From positions 1 to 40,114 of the forward strand of contig DASUWJ010000037.1 in NCBI GenBank assembly GCA_036378475.1: a DNA stretch of 40,114 nucleotides. The letters are read 5' to 3'. Shown here one piece after another: positions 24,513 through 31,689 of the stretch. Under the pieces are notes generated by a model. It searched no databases. It worked only from the letters and a program-made list of their open reading frames with translations, and was not told the origin of the DNA. Source of the stretch: 13-2-20CM-68-14 sp036378475. Lineage in GTDB: Bacteria > Actinomycetota > Thermoleophilia > Gaiellales > Gaiellaceae. A program made the translations under genes and the position numbers. The stretch's first letter is position 1; each line of letters opens with the position of its first letter.

Positions 24513-25946
24513 CTAGGCGCGCCGCTCGAGGTCTCTGAGCGCGACCCGCGCCGCCGAGTAGCCACACATGCCGTGGACGCCGCCGCCCGGCGGCGTCGCG
24601 GCCGAGCAGAGGTAGACGCCTTCGAGCGGAGTTCTGTAGGGGACGCGCGAGGCGACGGGGCGGGCATACAGCTGCCCGAGCTCCAGCGCGCCGCCGCCGA
24701 GATCACCACCGACGAGGTTTCGGTTGTGGGCTTCCAGGTCGGCGGGGGAGAGCGTGTGGCGCGCGAGGATCAGCTCTCGGAAGCCGGGCGCGAAGCGCTC
24801 GACCTGGGCCTCGATCCGCTCGGTCAGCTCGACCGCCGCACCGTTTGGAACGTGGCAGTAGGCCCAGGCGGTCTGCTTTCCCACCGGGGCGCGGGTTCGG
24901 TCGAACAGGCTCGGTTGCGTGAGCAGGACGAACGGCCGCTCGGCGGGGCGACCGCTCCAGGCGCCCCACTCCGAGTGCGAGATCTCCTCGAGCGAGCCCC
25001 CGAGGTGAACCGTGCCCGCGCGCCGGCAGTCGGCCGCCTGCCAGGGAATCGGCGCGGCGAGCGCCCAGTCGACCTTGAAGGCTCCGGGGCCGTGCCGGTA
25101 GCGCGACAGCCTTCGCACGTAACGCTCGGGCAGGCGTCCTGCGGCCAGGCGGACGAGCTCCCGGGGCATGACATCGGCGATCACGATCTCCGCCCGCGGC
25201 AGCTCCTCGACGGGACTCGAGCAGGCGAGCTCGACGCCGAGCTCCTCCAGCCTCGCCGCGAGCGCGTCAGCCAGGCGCTGAGCGCCGCCGCGCGGAAACG
25301 GCCACCCCGCGGCATGGCCGAGCACGAGCAGCGTCAGCCCGACCCCGGCGCTCGGCCGGCGCTCGAGCGGCAGCATCGAGTGCGCCGCGTGGCCGGCGAA
25401 CCAGGCCCTCGTCCGCTCTTCGGCGAAGAGACGCTCGGCGAGCGGGCGGGCCGCCGCCAGCGAGGCCCGGACGGCCGCCGCCAGGTTGCGCGCGCCCAGC
25501 CGCTCCCCGAGCCGAAGCAGCGCGCGCGGCCCCGGCGGGAGCGGACCAAGCAGGACGGGCTCCACCTGCGGCCAGGCCTGAACGAGCGGTGCCGCAAGCT
25601 GACGGTAGGCGGCGCCGTCATGGCCGAGGCCGGCTGCGGTCGCGGCCAGGTCTCGCTCGAGGAGGACGGCCGTTCCGTCGTCGAGCGGATGCGCCGCCGG
25701 CACCTCGGGGTCGACCCACTCGAGGTCGAGCTCGAGCGAGCGGAAAAAGGGCGAGCCCCGGCCGAGCGGATGGACCGAGGAGCAGAGGTCGTGGACGAAG
25801 CCCGGGAGGGTGAGCGACGCCGAGCGCAGCCCGCCGCCGAGCGTCGCCTCGGCCTCGTGCACGACCACCTCGAGGCCCGCCTGGGCCAGCGTCAGCGCCG
25901 CCGCGAGCCCATTCGGGCCCGATCCGATCACGACCGCCCGCCTCAT
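24513..25946 (-). CDS. Phytoene dehydrogenase-like FAD-dependent oxidoreductase
   Basis: 477-aa flavoprotein of the CrtI/amine-oxidase fold. The N-terminal dinucleotide-binding site is VVIGSGPNGLAAALTLAQAG followed by VHEAEATLGGGLRS. The C-terminal FAD-contacting motif is GVYLCSAATPPGGGVHGMCGYSAA, typical of the actinobacterial NAD(P)/FAD oxidoreductases related to carotenoid desaturases and to PYROXD2. No carotenoid synthesis genes lie nearby, so the substrate is open. The start was set at ATG 25946 (MRRAVVIG), which places the Rossmann fold at the N-terminus. Confidence 0.88.
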   Translation of the reverse strand: MRRAVVIGSGPNGLAAALTLAQAGLEVVVHEAEATLGGGLRSASLTLPGFVHDLCSSVHPLGRGSPFFRSLELDLEWVDPEVPAAHPLDDGTAVLLERDLAATAAGLGHDGAAYRQLAAPLVQAWPQVEPVLLGPLPPGPRALLRLGERLGARNLAAAVRASLAAARPLAERLFAEERTRAWFAGHAAHSMLPLERRPSAGVGLTLLVLGHAAGWPFPRGGAQRLADALAARLEELGVELACSSPVEELPRAEIVIADVMPRELVRLAAGRLPERYVRRLSRYRHGPGAFKVDWALAAPIPWQAADCRRAGTVHLGGSLEEISHSEWGAWSGRPAERPFVLLTQPSLFDRTRAPVGKQTAWAYCHVPNGAAVELTERIEAQVERFAPGFRELILARHTLSPADLEAHNRNLVGGDLGGGALELGQLYARPVASRVPYRTPLEGVYLCSAATPPGGGVHGMCGYSAARVALRDLERRA

Positions 25947-26099
25947 GCCCGGCGTGCGGAAAGCGGGCAATGCTCGAACCGGCTCACGCCTGCTCGGCGC
26001 CGCCGCTCCCCGCGGGCAGGGTCACGGTCGACCGTCCCCGGGACGGAGCTGCGGCGCGGACTGGCGCCGGCCGGCCCGCCTGCAAGCCCGCGTCTCGTG

Positions 26100-27026
26100 C
26101 TAGCGGCCTCGCAACTGGCGGAGCGCCGGGCCGAGTGCCTGGCCGCCCGCCAGGACCGGCTCGAAGAGATCACCCTGACGCTCGATCCGCTCGAGCACCT
26201 CACGCCGGCCGAAATCGCGCGGCTGGATCTTCTCGCTCAGCTCTTCCCAGCGCAGCGGCGTCGAGACCGGAGCACCGGGTTTCGGCCGAACCGAGTAGAC
26301 GGAGGCGATCGTCTTCCCCCAGCCGTTTTGACGGTGGTCGACAAGCACGCCTCGGCGCTTTTTCTTCAGCCATTCGGTCGTGACGAGACCGGGCTGCTCC
26401 TCCTCGAGTCGCCGGGCGAGCCGCTCCGCGAACTCGTAGGAGTCCTCGAAGCTCGCGCGGCGGGCGATCGGGACGAGCACGTGGATCCCGTCGGCGCCGC
26501 TCGTCTTGACGTAGGAGCGCAGCTCGAGCTCCTCGAGCGCGAAGCGGACGAGGTGGGCGACGCGGACGGCGAGAGCGAAGCCGTCGCGCGCATCCGGGGG
26601 ATCGAGATCGAAGAGCACGAAGTCGGGACGGTGCGGCTTGTCCACCCGCGAGTACCAGGCGTTCATGTCGATGCAGTGCATCTGCACCATCCAGAGCAGG
26701 GCCAGGCCGTCGTCGACGAGCGGGAAGTCAACGAGCCGCGAGTCGCCTTCCCGCGGCCACGTCCGGAATTGCCGCGTCTTGATCCAGGGCGGCATGCCCT
26801 TGGGCGCCTGCTTCTGAAAGAACGCCGGCCCGCGAATCCCCTCGCGCCAGCGCTTCATCGTGAACGGGCGCTGGCGGAGATGCGGAACGAGCGCCCCGGC
26901 GACGTCGCGGTAGTAGGCGAAGAGATCGCCCTTCGTGACCCCGTCGCCCGGGAAGAGCACCCGCTCGGGACTGCTGAGCCGGACGATCCGGAGGCCGCGC
27001 CTTGCCTCGACGATCTCAGCCGGCAA
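26100..27026 (-). CDS. LigD-type primase-polymerase (stand-alone PolDom)
   Basis: 308-aa archaeo-eukaryotic primase-type polymerase equivalent to the polymerase domain of bacterial LigD, which fills ends during non-homologous end joining. Seen are FFQKQAPKGMPPWI, the metal-binding FDLDPP (Asp140, Asp142), the nucleotide-site SGADGIHVLVPI, and VDHRQNGWGKTIASVYSVRP with the third catalytic acid. No ligase or nuclease domain is fused and no ku gene is in the window. The TTG at 27026 overlaps the end of the methyltransferase gene and gives the family-normal length; the open frame to 27206 is overlap only. Confidence 0.9.
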   Translation of the reverse strand: MPAEIVEARRGLRIVRLSSPERVLFPGDGVTKGDLFAYYRDVAGALVPHLRQRPFTMKRWREGIRGPAFFQKQAPKGMPPWIKTRQFRTWPREGDSRLVDFPLVDDGLALLWMVQMHCIDMNAWYSRVDKPHRPDFVLFDLDPPDARDGFALAVRVAHLVRFALEELELRSYVKTSGADGIHVLVPIARRASFEDSYEFAERLARRLEEEQPGLVTTEWLKKKRRGVLVDHRQNGWGKTIASVYSVRPKPGAPVSTPLRWEELSEKIQPRDFGRREVLERIERQGDLFEPVLAGGQALGPALRQLRGR

Positions 27027-27786
27027 GCCGGGTCCAGTAGGCGACGGTGCGGAGATGCCGCCTGTACTCGCCGGGGGGCACCAGCTCGCGCAGCTTCCGC
27101 GCGAAAGCGGCCCGCTCCTCCTCCGGCTGGACGGCGATCGAGCTGACCGAAAGGAGATTCGCGAGCCATGCCTCCCGGTCGCTGACGAGCTCGCGCTCGA
27201 GCTCATGCTCGCGGAGCTCCTCGAAGCCGGCGCCTGCGAAGGGCGCCCTCCAGGCGCCGGAGAGAACGCGGGGAAGCCCGGGAGCGCCGCCGCGGCGAAA
27301 GGCCTCGTCGATCAGCGCCTCCGCCTCCTCTCCGAGCGGCGGCTCCAGCTCCCCGCTCGGGATGTTCCAGAACAGGCCGAGGCCGCCGCGAGGGCGCAGG
27401 ACGCGGGCGATCTCGGCGAGGGCCCGCTTCGTCGAGAACCAGTGGAAGGCCTCGGCCGAGTAGACGGCGTCGACGGAGGCGTCCTCGAGCGGGATCGCCT
27501 CGGCGGCACCGGCCAGCGCTTCGGCTCCCGGCACCACCTGCTCGAGCACCGCCCGCATCGCCTCGTCCGGCTCGACGGCGAAGACGCGGGCGAACCGCAG
27601 CACCAGGCTGCGGCTCAGCTTGCCCGTCCCCGCCCCGAGGTCGAGGACGACGGCGTCGGAGCCGAGCCCGAGCTCGCCGCTGATGCGCTCGACGAGTTCC
27701 TCGGGCCAGCCTGGCCTGCCGAGCTCGTATTCCTGCGCGGTTCGCCCGAAGGCGTCGGCCGGTGCCTCTCTAGCCAACGCCCGCAA
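27016..27786 (-). CDS. Class I SAM-dependent methyltransferase
   Basis: 256-aa methyltransferase. Motif I is VLDLGAGTGKLS (about residues 47-58), followed by an acidic VEPD (SAM ribose contact), a DAVYSAEAFHWFS motif IV and LRPRGGLGLFWN. This is the common UbiE/Methyltransf_11-like group; the methyl acceptor is unknown. The start is TTG at 27786, or a second TTG at 27777 that overlaps the acyl-CoA dehydrogenase stop. Its 3' end overlaps the LigD-type polymerase by 11 bp, so these two are co-translated. Confidence 0.87.
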   Translation of the reverse strand: MRALAREAPADAFGRTAQEYELGRPGWPEELVERISGELGLGSDAVVLDLGAGTGKLSRSLVLRFARVFAVEPDEAMRAVLEQVVPGAEALAGAAEAIPLEDASVDAVYSAEAFHWFSTKRALAEIARVLRPRGGLGLFWNIPSGELEPPLGEEAEALIDEAFRRGGAPGLPRVLSGAWRAPFAGAGFEELREHELERELVSDREAWLANLLSVSSIAVQPEEERAAFARKLRELVPPGEYRRHLRTVAYWTRLAG

Positions 27787-28951
27787 GCAGGAACGAGCGC
27801 TGCTCCTTGACCATCTCGCGCGCGATCACGAGCCGCTGGATCTGGTTCGTGCCCTCGTAGATCTGCGTGATCTTGGCGTCACGCAGCATCCGCTCGACCG
27901 GGTATTCCTGCATATAGCCGTAGCCGCCGAGCACCTGGACGGCATCCGTCGTCACCTCCATCGCGACATCCGTGCAGAAGAGCTTCGCCATCGCGGAGAG
28001 CTTCGTCAGCTCCGAGCCGTCCACACCCTCGTCGATCATCTGACCGCACTTGTAGAGGAGCCCCCGCGCTGCCTCGCACTTCGTCTCCATGTCGGCGAGC
28101 GTGGCAGCGATCAGCTGGTGCTCTGCGATCGGCTTGCCCATCGTCTCGCGCGACTTGGCGTACTCGAGCGCGTAGTCCGTCGCTCCCTGCGCCAGGCCCA
28201 GGCCCTGGGCGCCGATCCCCGGCCGGGAGCGGTCGAGGATCCGCATCGCAATCCGGAAGCCGTCTCCCTCACCCCCGAGCAGGTTGGCAGCCGGAACGCG
28301 ACAGTCGCTGAAGAAGAGCTCCCCGGTCGTCGACCCCTTGATCCCGAGCTTGGGCTCGATCCGCCCAACCTCGAAGCCGGGGGCGTCGGCCTCGACGACG
28401 AAGGCCGAGATGCCCGCATGCCCCGCGGCGGGGTCGGTCTTGGCGAAGACGACGTACAGCCCCGCGACGCCCGCGTTCGTGATGAAGCGCTTCGAGCCGT
28501 TGAGGACATACTCGTCGCCCTCGCGCCGGGCCTCGCTTCGCATCGCGGCCGAGTCGGAGCCCGAGCCCGGCTCCGTCAGCGCGTAGGCGGGCAGCCACTC
28601 GCCGCTTGCGAGCTTCGGTAGGAAGCGCTGCTTCTGCTCCTCGCTGCCGGCGAGCTTGATCCCCAGCGAGCCGAGCTCCTGCACGGCGAGGATCAGGCCG
28701 CTCGTCGCGCACACCTTCGACACTTCCTCGATCGCGACGAGCGTCATCAGCGCGCTCGCGCCGGCGCCCCCGTACTCCTCGTCGAAGAGCAGGCCGAAGA
28801 GCTCGTGCTCGCGGAAGAGCTCGACCACGTCCCAGGGAAACTCGGCGCTCTTGTCGATCTCGGCCGCACGCGGCGCGATCCGCTCGCGCGACAGGGTCCG
28901 AACGAGGTCACGGATCTCCCGCTGCTCGTCGCTGAGCGGCTCGTGGGACAT
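27770..28951 (-). CDS. Acyl-CoA dehydrogenase
   Basis: 393-aa FAD-dependent acyl-CoA dehydrogenase of short/branched-chain size, catalysing alpha,beta-desaturation of acyl-CoA. Signatures are AYALTEPGSGSDSA and QVLGGYGYMQEYPVERMLRDAKI, with the catalytic base Glu366 in YEGTNQIQR, as in butyryl- and short-branched-chain enzymes. The chain specificity is not clear. The start ATG 28951 follows TACAAT by six bases. It overlaps the downstream methyltransferase. Confidence 0.94.
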   Translation of the reverse strand: MSHEPLSDEQREIRDLVRTLSRERIAPRAAEIDKSAEFPWDVVELFREHELFGLLFDEEYGGAGASALMTLVAIEEVSKVCATSGLILAVQELGSLGIKLAGSEEQKQRFLPKLASGEWLPAYALTEPGSGSDSAAMRSEARREGDEYVLNGSKRFITNAGVAGLYVVFAKTDPAAGHAGISAFVVEADAPGFEVGRIEPKLGIKGSTTGELFFSDCRVPAANLLGGEGDGFRIAMRILDRSRPGIGAQGLGLAQGATDYALEYAKSRETMGKPIAEHQLIAATLADMETKCEAARGLLYKCGQMIDEGVDGSELTKLSAMAKLFCTDVAMEVTTDAVQVLGGYGYMQEYPVERMLRDAKITQIYEGTNQIQRLVIAREMVKEQRSFLLAGVG

Positions 28952-28957
28952 GGCGCG

Positions 28958-28963
28958 ATTGTA
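28958..28963 (-). promoter_or_regulatory. -10 element (TACAAT) of the acyl-CoA dehydrogenase gene
   Basis: A near-consensus TACAAT ends six bases before the ATG. The same TACAATCGC string occurs before the dehydrogenase gene at 6300. Confidence 0.55.
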
Positions 28964-28976
28964 TGGGCGGGGGTCT

Positions 28977-29399
28977 CTAGTACGGCTCGGGCTTCCGGGC
29001 GACCGACCAGCCGGAGACGAGTGCCAGGAGAGCGCTCCCGCAGCCGACGACGCCCATCGTGCCCCAGACCCAGTTCTGGAGGTGCGGAACCAGCACGCTC
29101 GCGATCAGAAGCGGGAAGTAGCAGAGCACCGCGAGCGCGGCGCCGAGCAGCAGGCTCTCGGCCAGCAGCCCGAACAGGTTCCGAGCCTTGGGCAGGAGGA
29201 GATCCGCCTGCGAGAGGCGAGGCGTCGGATGCAGCGGATGCGTGTTCAGGCGCAACGAAGCCCGATCCCAGCCCTTCGGATCGTCGCCCGGCTCGAACAG
29301 CTTCAGGATCGGCTCGCGCGCCGGCTCGCCGCCCGGGACGCTCGGCCGCGCGAACCCGTCGAGGCGCTGTTCGTCCTGTGGCGGCTGCCCGAGAGGCAT
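28977..29399 (-). CDS. Small membrane protein of unknown function
   Basis: 140-aa protein with a hydrophilic N-terminal half (PQDEQRLDGF, DDPKGWDRASLRL) and two hydrophobic helices in the C-terminal half (LLAESLLLGAALAVLCYFPLL and VWGTMGVVGCGSALLALVSG). No family is recognised. A TACACT hexamer seven bases before the ATG indicates a leaderless start. It lies 25 bp upstream of the acyl-CoA dehydrogenase gene, which has its own -10. Confidence 0.7.
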   Translation of the reverse strand: MPLGQPPQDEQRLDGFARPSVPGGEPAREPILKLFEPGDDPKGWDRASLRLNTHPLHPTPRLSQADLLLPKARNLFGLLAESLLLGAALAVLCYFPLLIASVLVPHLQNWVWGTMGVVGCGSALLALVSGWSVARKPEPY

Positions 29400-29406
29400 G
29401 GCTCGA

Positions 29407-29412
29407 AGTGTA
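29407..29412 (-). promoter_or_regulatory. -10 element (TACACT) of the small membrane protein gene
   Basis: TACACT is separated by seven bases from the ATG at 29399, which is leaderless geometry. Confidence 0.45.
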
Positions 29413-29458
29413 GTAACGGCTCAACCGAACCCGGCTTGCGGCCGATAGAGACCGTGCG

Positions 29459-29533
29459 GTGAGCCTGCCCTTGGTTCTGATCCCCCTGCCGGCGCTCGTC
29501 GTCGGCCTGCTGCTCGCGACCGGCTTCCTCTAG
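29459..29533 (+). CDS. Possible 24-aa single-helix membrane peptide
   Basis: A GTG-started reading frame encodes 24 residues that are almost all hydrophobic (VSLPLVLIPLPALVVGLLLA followed by TGFL), enough for one membrane helix. No other gene covers 29400-29529. Its TAG stop interlocks with the stop of the convergent DUF1326 gene on a CTAG palindrome. A GATAGA hexamer nine bases upstream is a poor -10, and there is no Shine-Dalgarno sequence. It could be chance. Confidence 0.3.
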   Translation: MSLPLVLIPLPALVVGLLLATGFL

Positions 29534-30128
29534 CCCGCGTACTCGAACGTCGCCTCGTAGCCACAGCGGCCCCTGAACTCGAATTCGAGCGGCCTATCGG
29601 CGACCGCGAGCTCCTCGACCACCAGTTCCCGCCCCGCCCGCTCGTGGCCGGGGATGCTGACCTTCTCCGCACACGCGTGGGGAGCGGCGAGCCGGACGCT
29701 CACGCGGCCGCCGGCCCGAAACCAGCCGCGCCCGGGTGTGTGGTCGAGCTCGATCGCGCTCCGCCTGACCTCGACCAGCCTGCTCTCCTTCCAGGCCCAC
29801 GGAAAGTGCTCCAGCACGCTTCCGGCCTGACGGCCGAGGAAGATCTCCTCCAGCGCCCGGGCCTGATCCTCGTCGCCCCGCTCGTCGAGGTGCAGGACGA
29901 ACGTCCAGGGCGAGCCGGGCTCGTCGTCGTCGTAGCGGCAGGCGAGGGCGACGGCGAGCCCCGAGAGATCGACCGCGCCGCAGGCTCTCTGCTCGATTCG
30001 CCACGAGAGCGCACCCTCACAGATCCCGAAGCTCGAGCGGCCGCCGCCGCGGCCGTCGACCCGCCGGCAGGGACAAATGGGATGGCAGTTGCAGCCTCGA
30101 GGTACGTGCCCCGGACCCGGTAGGGCAT
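29530..30128 (-). pseudogene. DUF1326 protein gene interrupted by a single-base frameshift
   Basis: The start MPYRVRGTYLEA (ATG 30128) and the continuation CNCHPICPCRRVDG, down to the stop at 29530, are in different frames. One base appears to be missing between 30094 and 30093, inside the codon before the first Cys of the CNC motif. With that base restored the product would be 199 aa, with the DUF1326 cysteine cluster (CNCxxxCPC), IDLSG-like VDLSGLAVALACRYDD and a C-terminal RCGYEATFEYA. There is no in-frame start for the main body. It starts directly after the DUF2182 stop (TAGATG). A sequencing error, a decayed gene or a frameshift during translation are all possible. Confidence 0.75.
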
Positions 30129-30926
30129 CTAGCCGTTCATCATGTGCATCGGCGGCGAGGAGCCCGGTACGTGGAGGCCGGGGACCGAGGAGGGCGCTGC
30201 CGCGACCCAGATCCCCGCCGCGACGAAGACGAACGCGAAGGCGAGCGCGAGCCGTTGCCCGCCGGGCAGCACCTTCTGGGCGAAGATCAGCACCGCGACG
30301 ATCGCCATCCAGGTGAGGCTCATCACGCCGAGCGCAAACAGGGCGAGCATCAGGCCCCAGCAGCAGCCGACGCAGTAGAGCCCGTGCTCGCTCCCCATCC
30401 GGAGCGCACCCGTCGCCCCGTCGCGCCAGCCGCCGAGCACGAAGTGCAGGGGGCCACGGCAGTGGCGGAGGCAAACCTCCTTCAACGGGGTCAGCTCGTA
30501 GAGCCCCGCGAGGACGAGCGCGCCGCCCGCCAGGTAGCGCCCCGCCTCGCGCCAGGCAAGGAACTCCGGCGCGACCCCCTTGGCCGTTCGATAGACGGCG
30601 TAGGCCGCGAGGCCGTAGGCCGTCCAGGTGAGCAGGTAGCCGCCGAGGAAGACGGCCGTTGGGGCTCCGGCGCCACGCTCGGAGCGAGCGCCGCTGATGC
30701 GGGTGAACGTCAGCGCCATCGGCGCGACGGACGGCAGCATCATCGCGGCCATCATCACGACCCAGATGCCGAGGTACCAGCCGAGCCCGCCCAGGTCGGT
30801 GCCCGGGCCGCCGTCCATCCCGTGCATGCGCTGGTAGGTGACGATCCAGGCGGCCAGAGTCAGGCCGAGCAGGACGCCCGTGAGCCCGATCCGGCGGTCA
30901 ACTCTTCCGACGCTCCCCCCCGCCAC
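30129..30926 (-). CDS. DUF2182 integral membrane protein
   Basis: 265-aa membrane protein with about six or seven hydrophobic segments. DUF2182 features include GWYLGIWVVMMAAMMLPSVAPM, the cysteine-bearing LTPLKEVCLRHCRGP, and HGLYCVGCCWGLM. The conserved Cys and Met residues suggest metal (often proposed copper) handling. It sits between two DUF1326 genes, a pairing that is common for this family. The start is GTG 30926, 17 bp after the upstream DUF1326 stop. The biochemical function is not established. Confidence 0.85.
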   Translation of the reverse strand: MAGGSVGRVDRRIGLTGVLLGLTLAAWIVTYQRMHGMDGGPGTDLGGLGWYLGIWVVMMAAMMLPSVAPMALTFTRISGARSERGAGAPTAVFLGGYLLTWTAYGLAAYAVYRTAKGVAPEFLAWREAGRYLAGGALVLAGLYELTPLKEVCLRHCRGPLHFVLGGWRDGATGALRMGSEHGLYCVGCCWGLMLALFALGVMSLTWMAIVAVLIFAQKVLPGGQRLALAFAFVFVAAGIWVAAAPSSVPGLHVPGSSPPMHMMNG

Positions 30927-30943
30927 CGTTCGAGCCCCGCTCG

Positions 30944-31609
30944 CTACCCGGCGATCACGGTCGGACGAAACTCGCCCGTCTCCGCCTTGTTGCGCTGCCG
31001 CACGTAGGCGAGCGAGGAGTGCCCGTTCTCGAGGTCGAAGGGGATCGCCCCGGTCGACCTGATCTTCGTCGCACGCGCCACATCGGCCTCGCCACCCTCG
31101 TTGACGTACTCCATCCCGCCCGGAATCTTGATCAGGACCCGGTAGGGATCCGGTGGCTCGATCCCGCGCAGGGTCTCGGTCTGCGTCTCGACAACGTCGC
31201 CGTAGCGGATGTTCGCACTCCGCTTGTCGAGGTCGACCTCGAAGGAGATCGGCAGGAAGAGCGACTCCTTCACGTTGGGCGCGACGACGGCGAGCACCTC
31301 GAAGAAGGTGCCGCCGTTCTGGCCACTCAGGATCTGCAGCAGCGCGTCGCGCTGCTCGTCGCTCGCCCGCTCGTCGAGCAGCGGCTGGATGTCGCCGTTC
31401 CCCTCGTGCAGGGCGCCCGGCCAGTGGTAGACGGCCCCCCAGGCGAGTCCGCTCAGATCGACGTCGCCGAAGGCCCCCTTGTCGATCCGCATGCCCGCCA
31501 TCCCCTCGCAGTGTCCGTGGGTGGGGTACTGGTTGAAGTCGCAGGGGCAGCCGGGGTCACAATTGCAGTTCTTGACGTACGGCCCTTCCATGTACCAGTC
31601 GGTGGCCAT
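30944..31609 (-). CDS. DUF1326 protein
   Basis: 221-aa soluble protein with the DUF1326 N-terminal cysteine cluster NCNCDPGCPCDFNQYPTHGHCEG, which looks like a metal or redox site, and the conserved DVDLSGLAWGAVYHWPGALHEG. The start ATG 31609 (MATDWYMEGPYV) has GAGGAGGG five bases upstream and aligns with the partner copy at 30128. The open frame extends to 31672 but lacks support there. It is the first gene of a three-gene run with DUF2182 and a frameshifted paralogue. The function is unknown. Confidence 0.87.
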   Translation of the reverse strand: MATDWYMEGPYVKNCNCDPGCPCDFNQYPTHGHCEGMAGMRIDKGAFGDVDLSGLAWGAVYHWPGALHEGNGDIQPLLDERASDEQRDALLQILSGQNGGTFFEVLAVVAPNVKESLFLPISFEVDLDKRSANIRYGDVVETQTETLRGIEPPDPYRVLIKIPGGMEYVNEGGEADVARATKIRSTGAIPFDLENGHSSLAYVRQRNKAETGEFRPTVIAG

Positions 31610-31676
31610 CGCTACCCTCCTCACGACCCCTCGCGGACATGGGATTGTCGTAGCTGACGCCGCTGCGGTCAAGCCG

Positions 31677-31682
31677 TAGCCT
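31677..31682 (+). promoter_or_regulatory. -10 element (TAGCCT) of the amidohydrolase gene
   Basis: TAGCCT lies seven bases before the GTG at 31690, with no ribosome site between. Confidence 0.45.
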
Positions 31683-31689
31683 TAGCGCC

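Noticed and set aside
25947..26099. Possible tRNA (GCTCGAACC string) in the gap between the FAD oxidoreductase and the LigD-type polymerase
   Set aside because: No cloverleaf, acceptor pairing or matching anticodon stem could be built around it.
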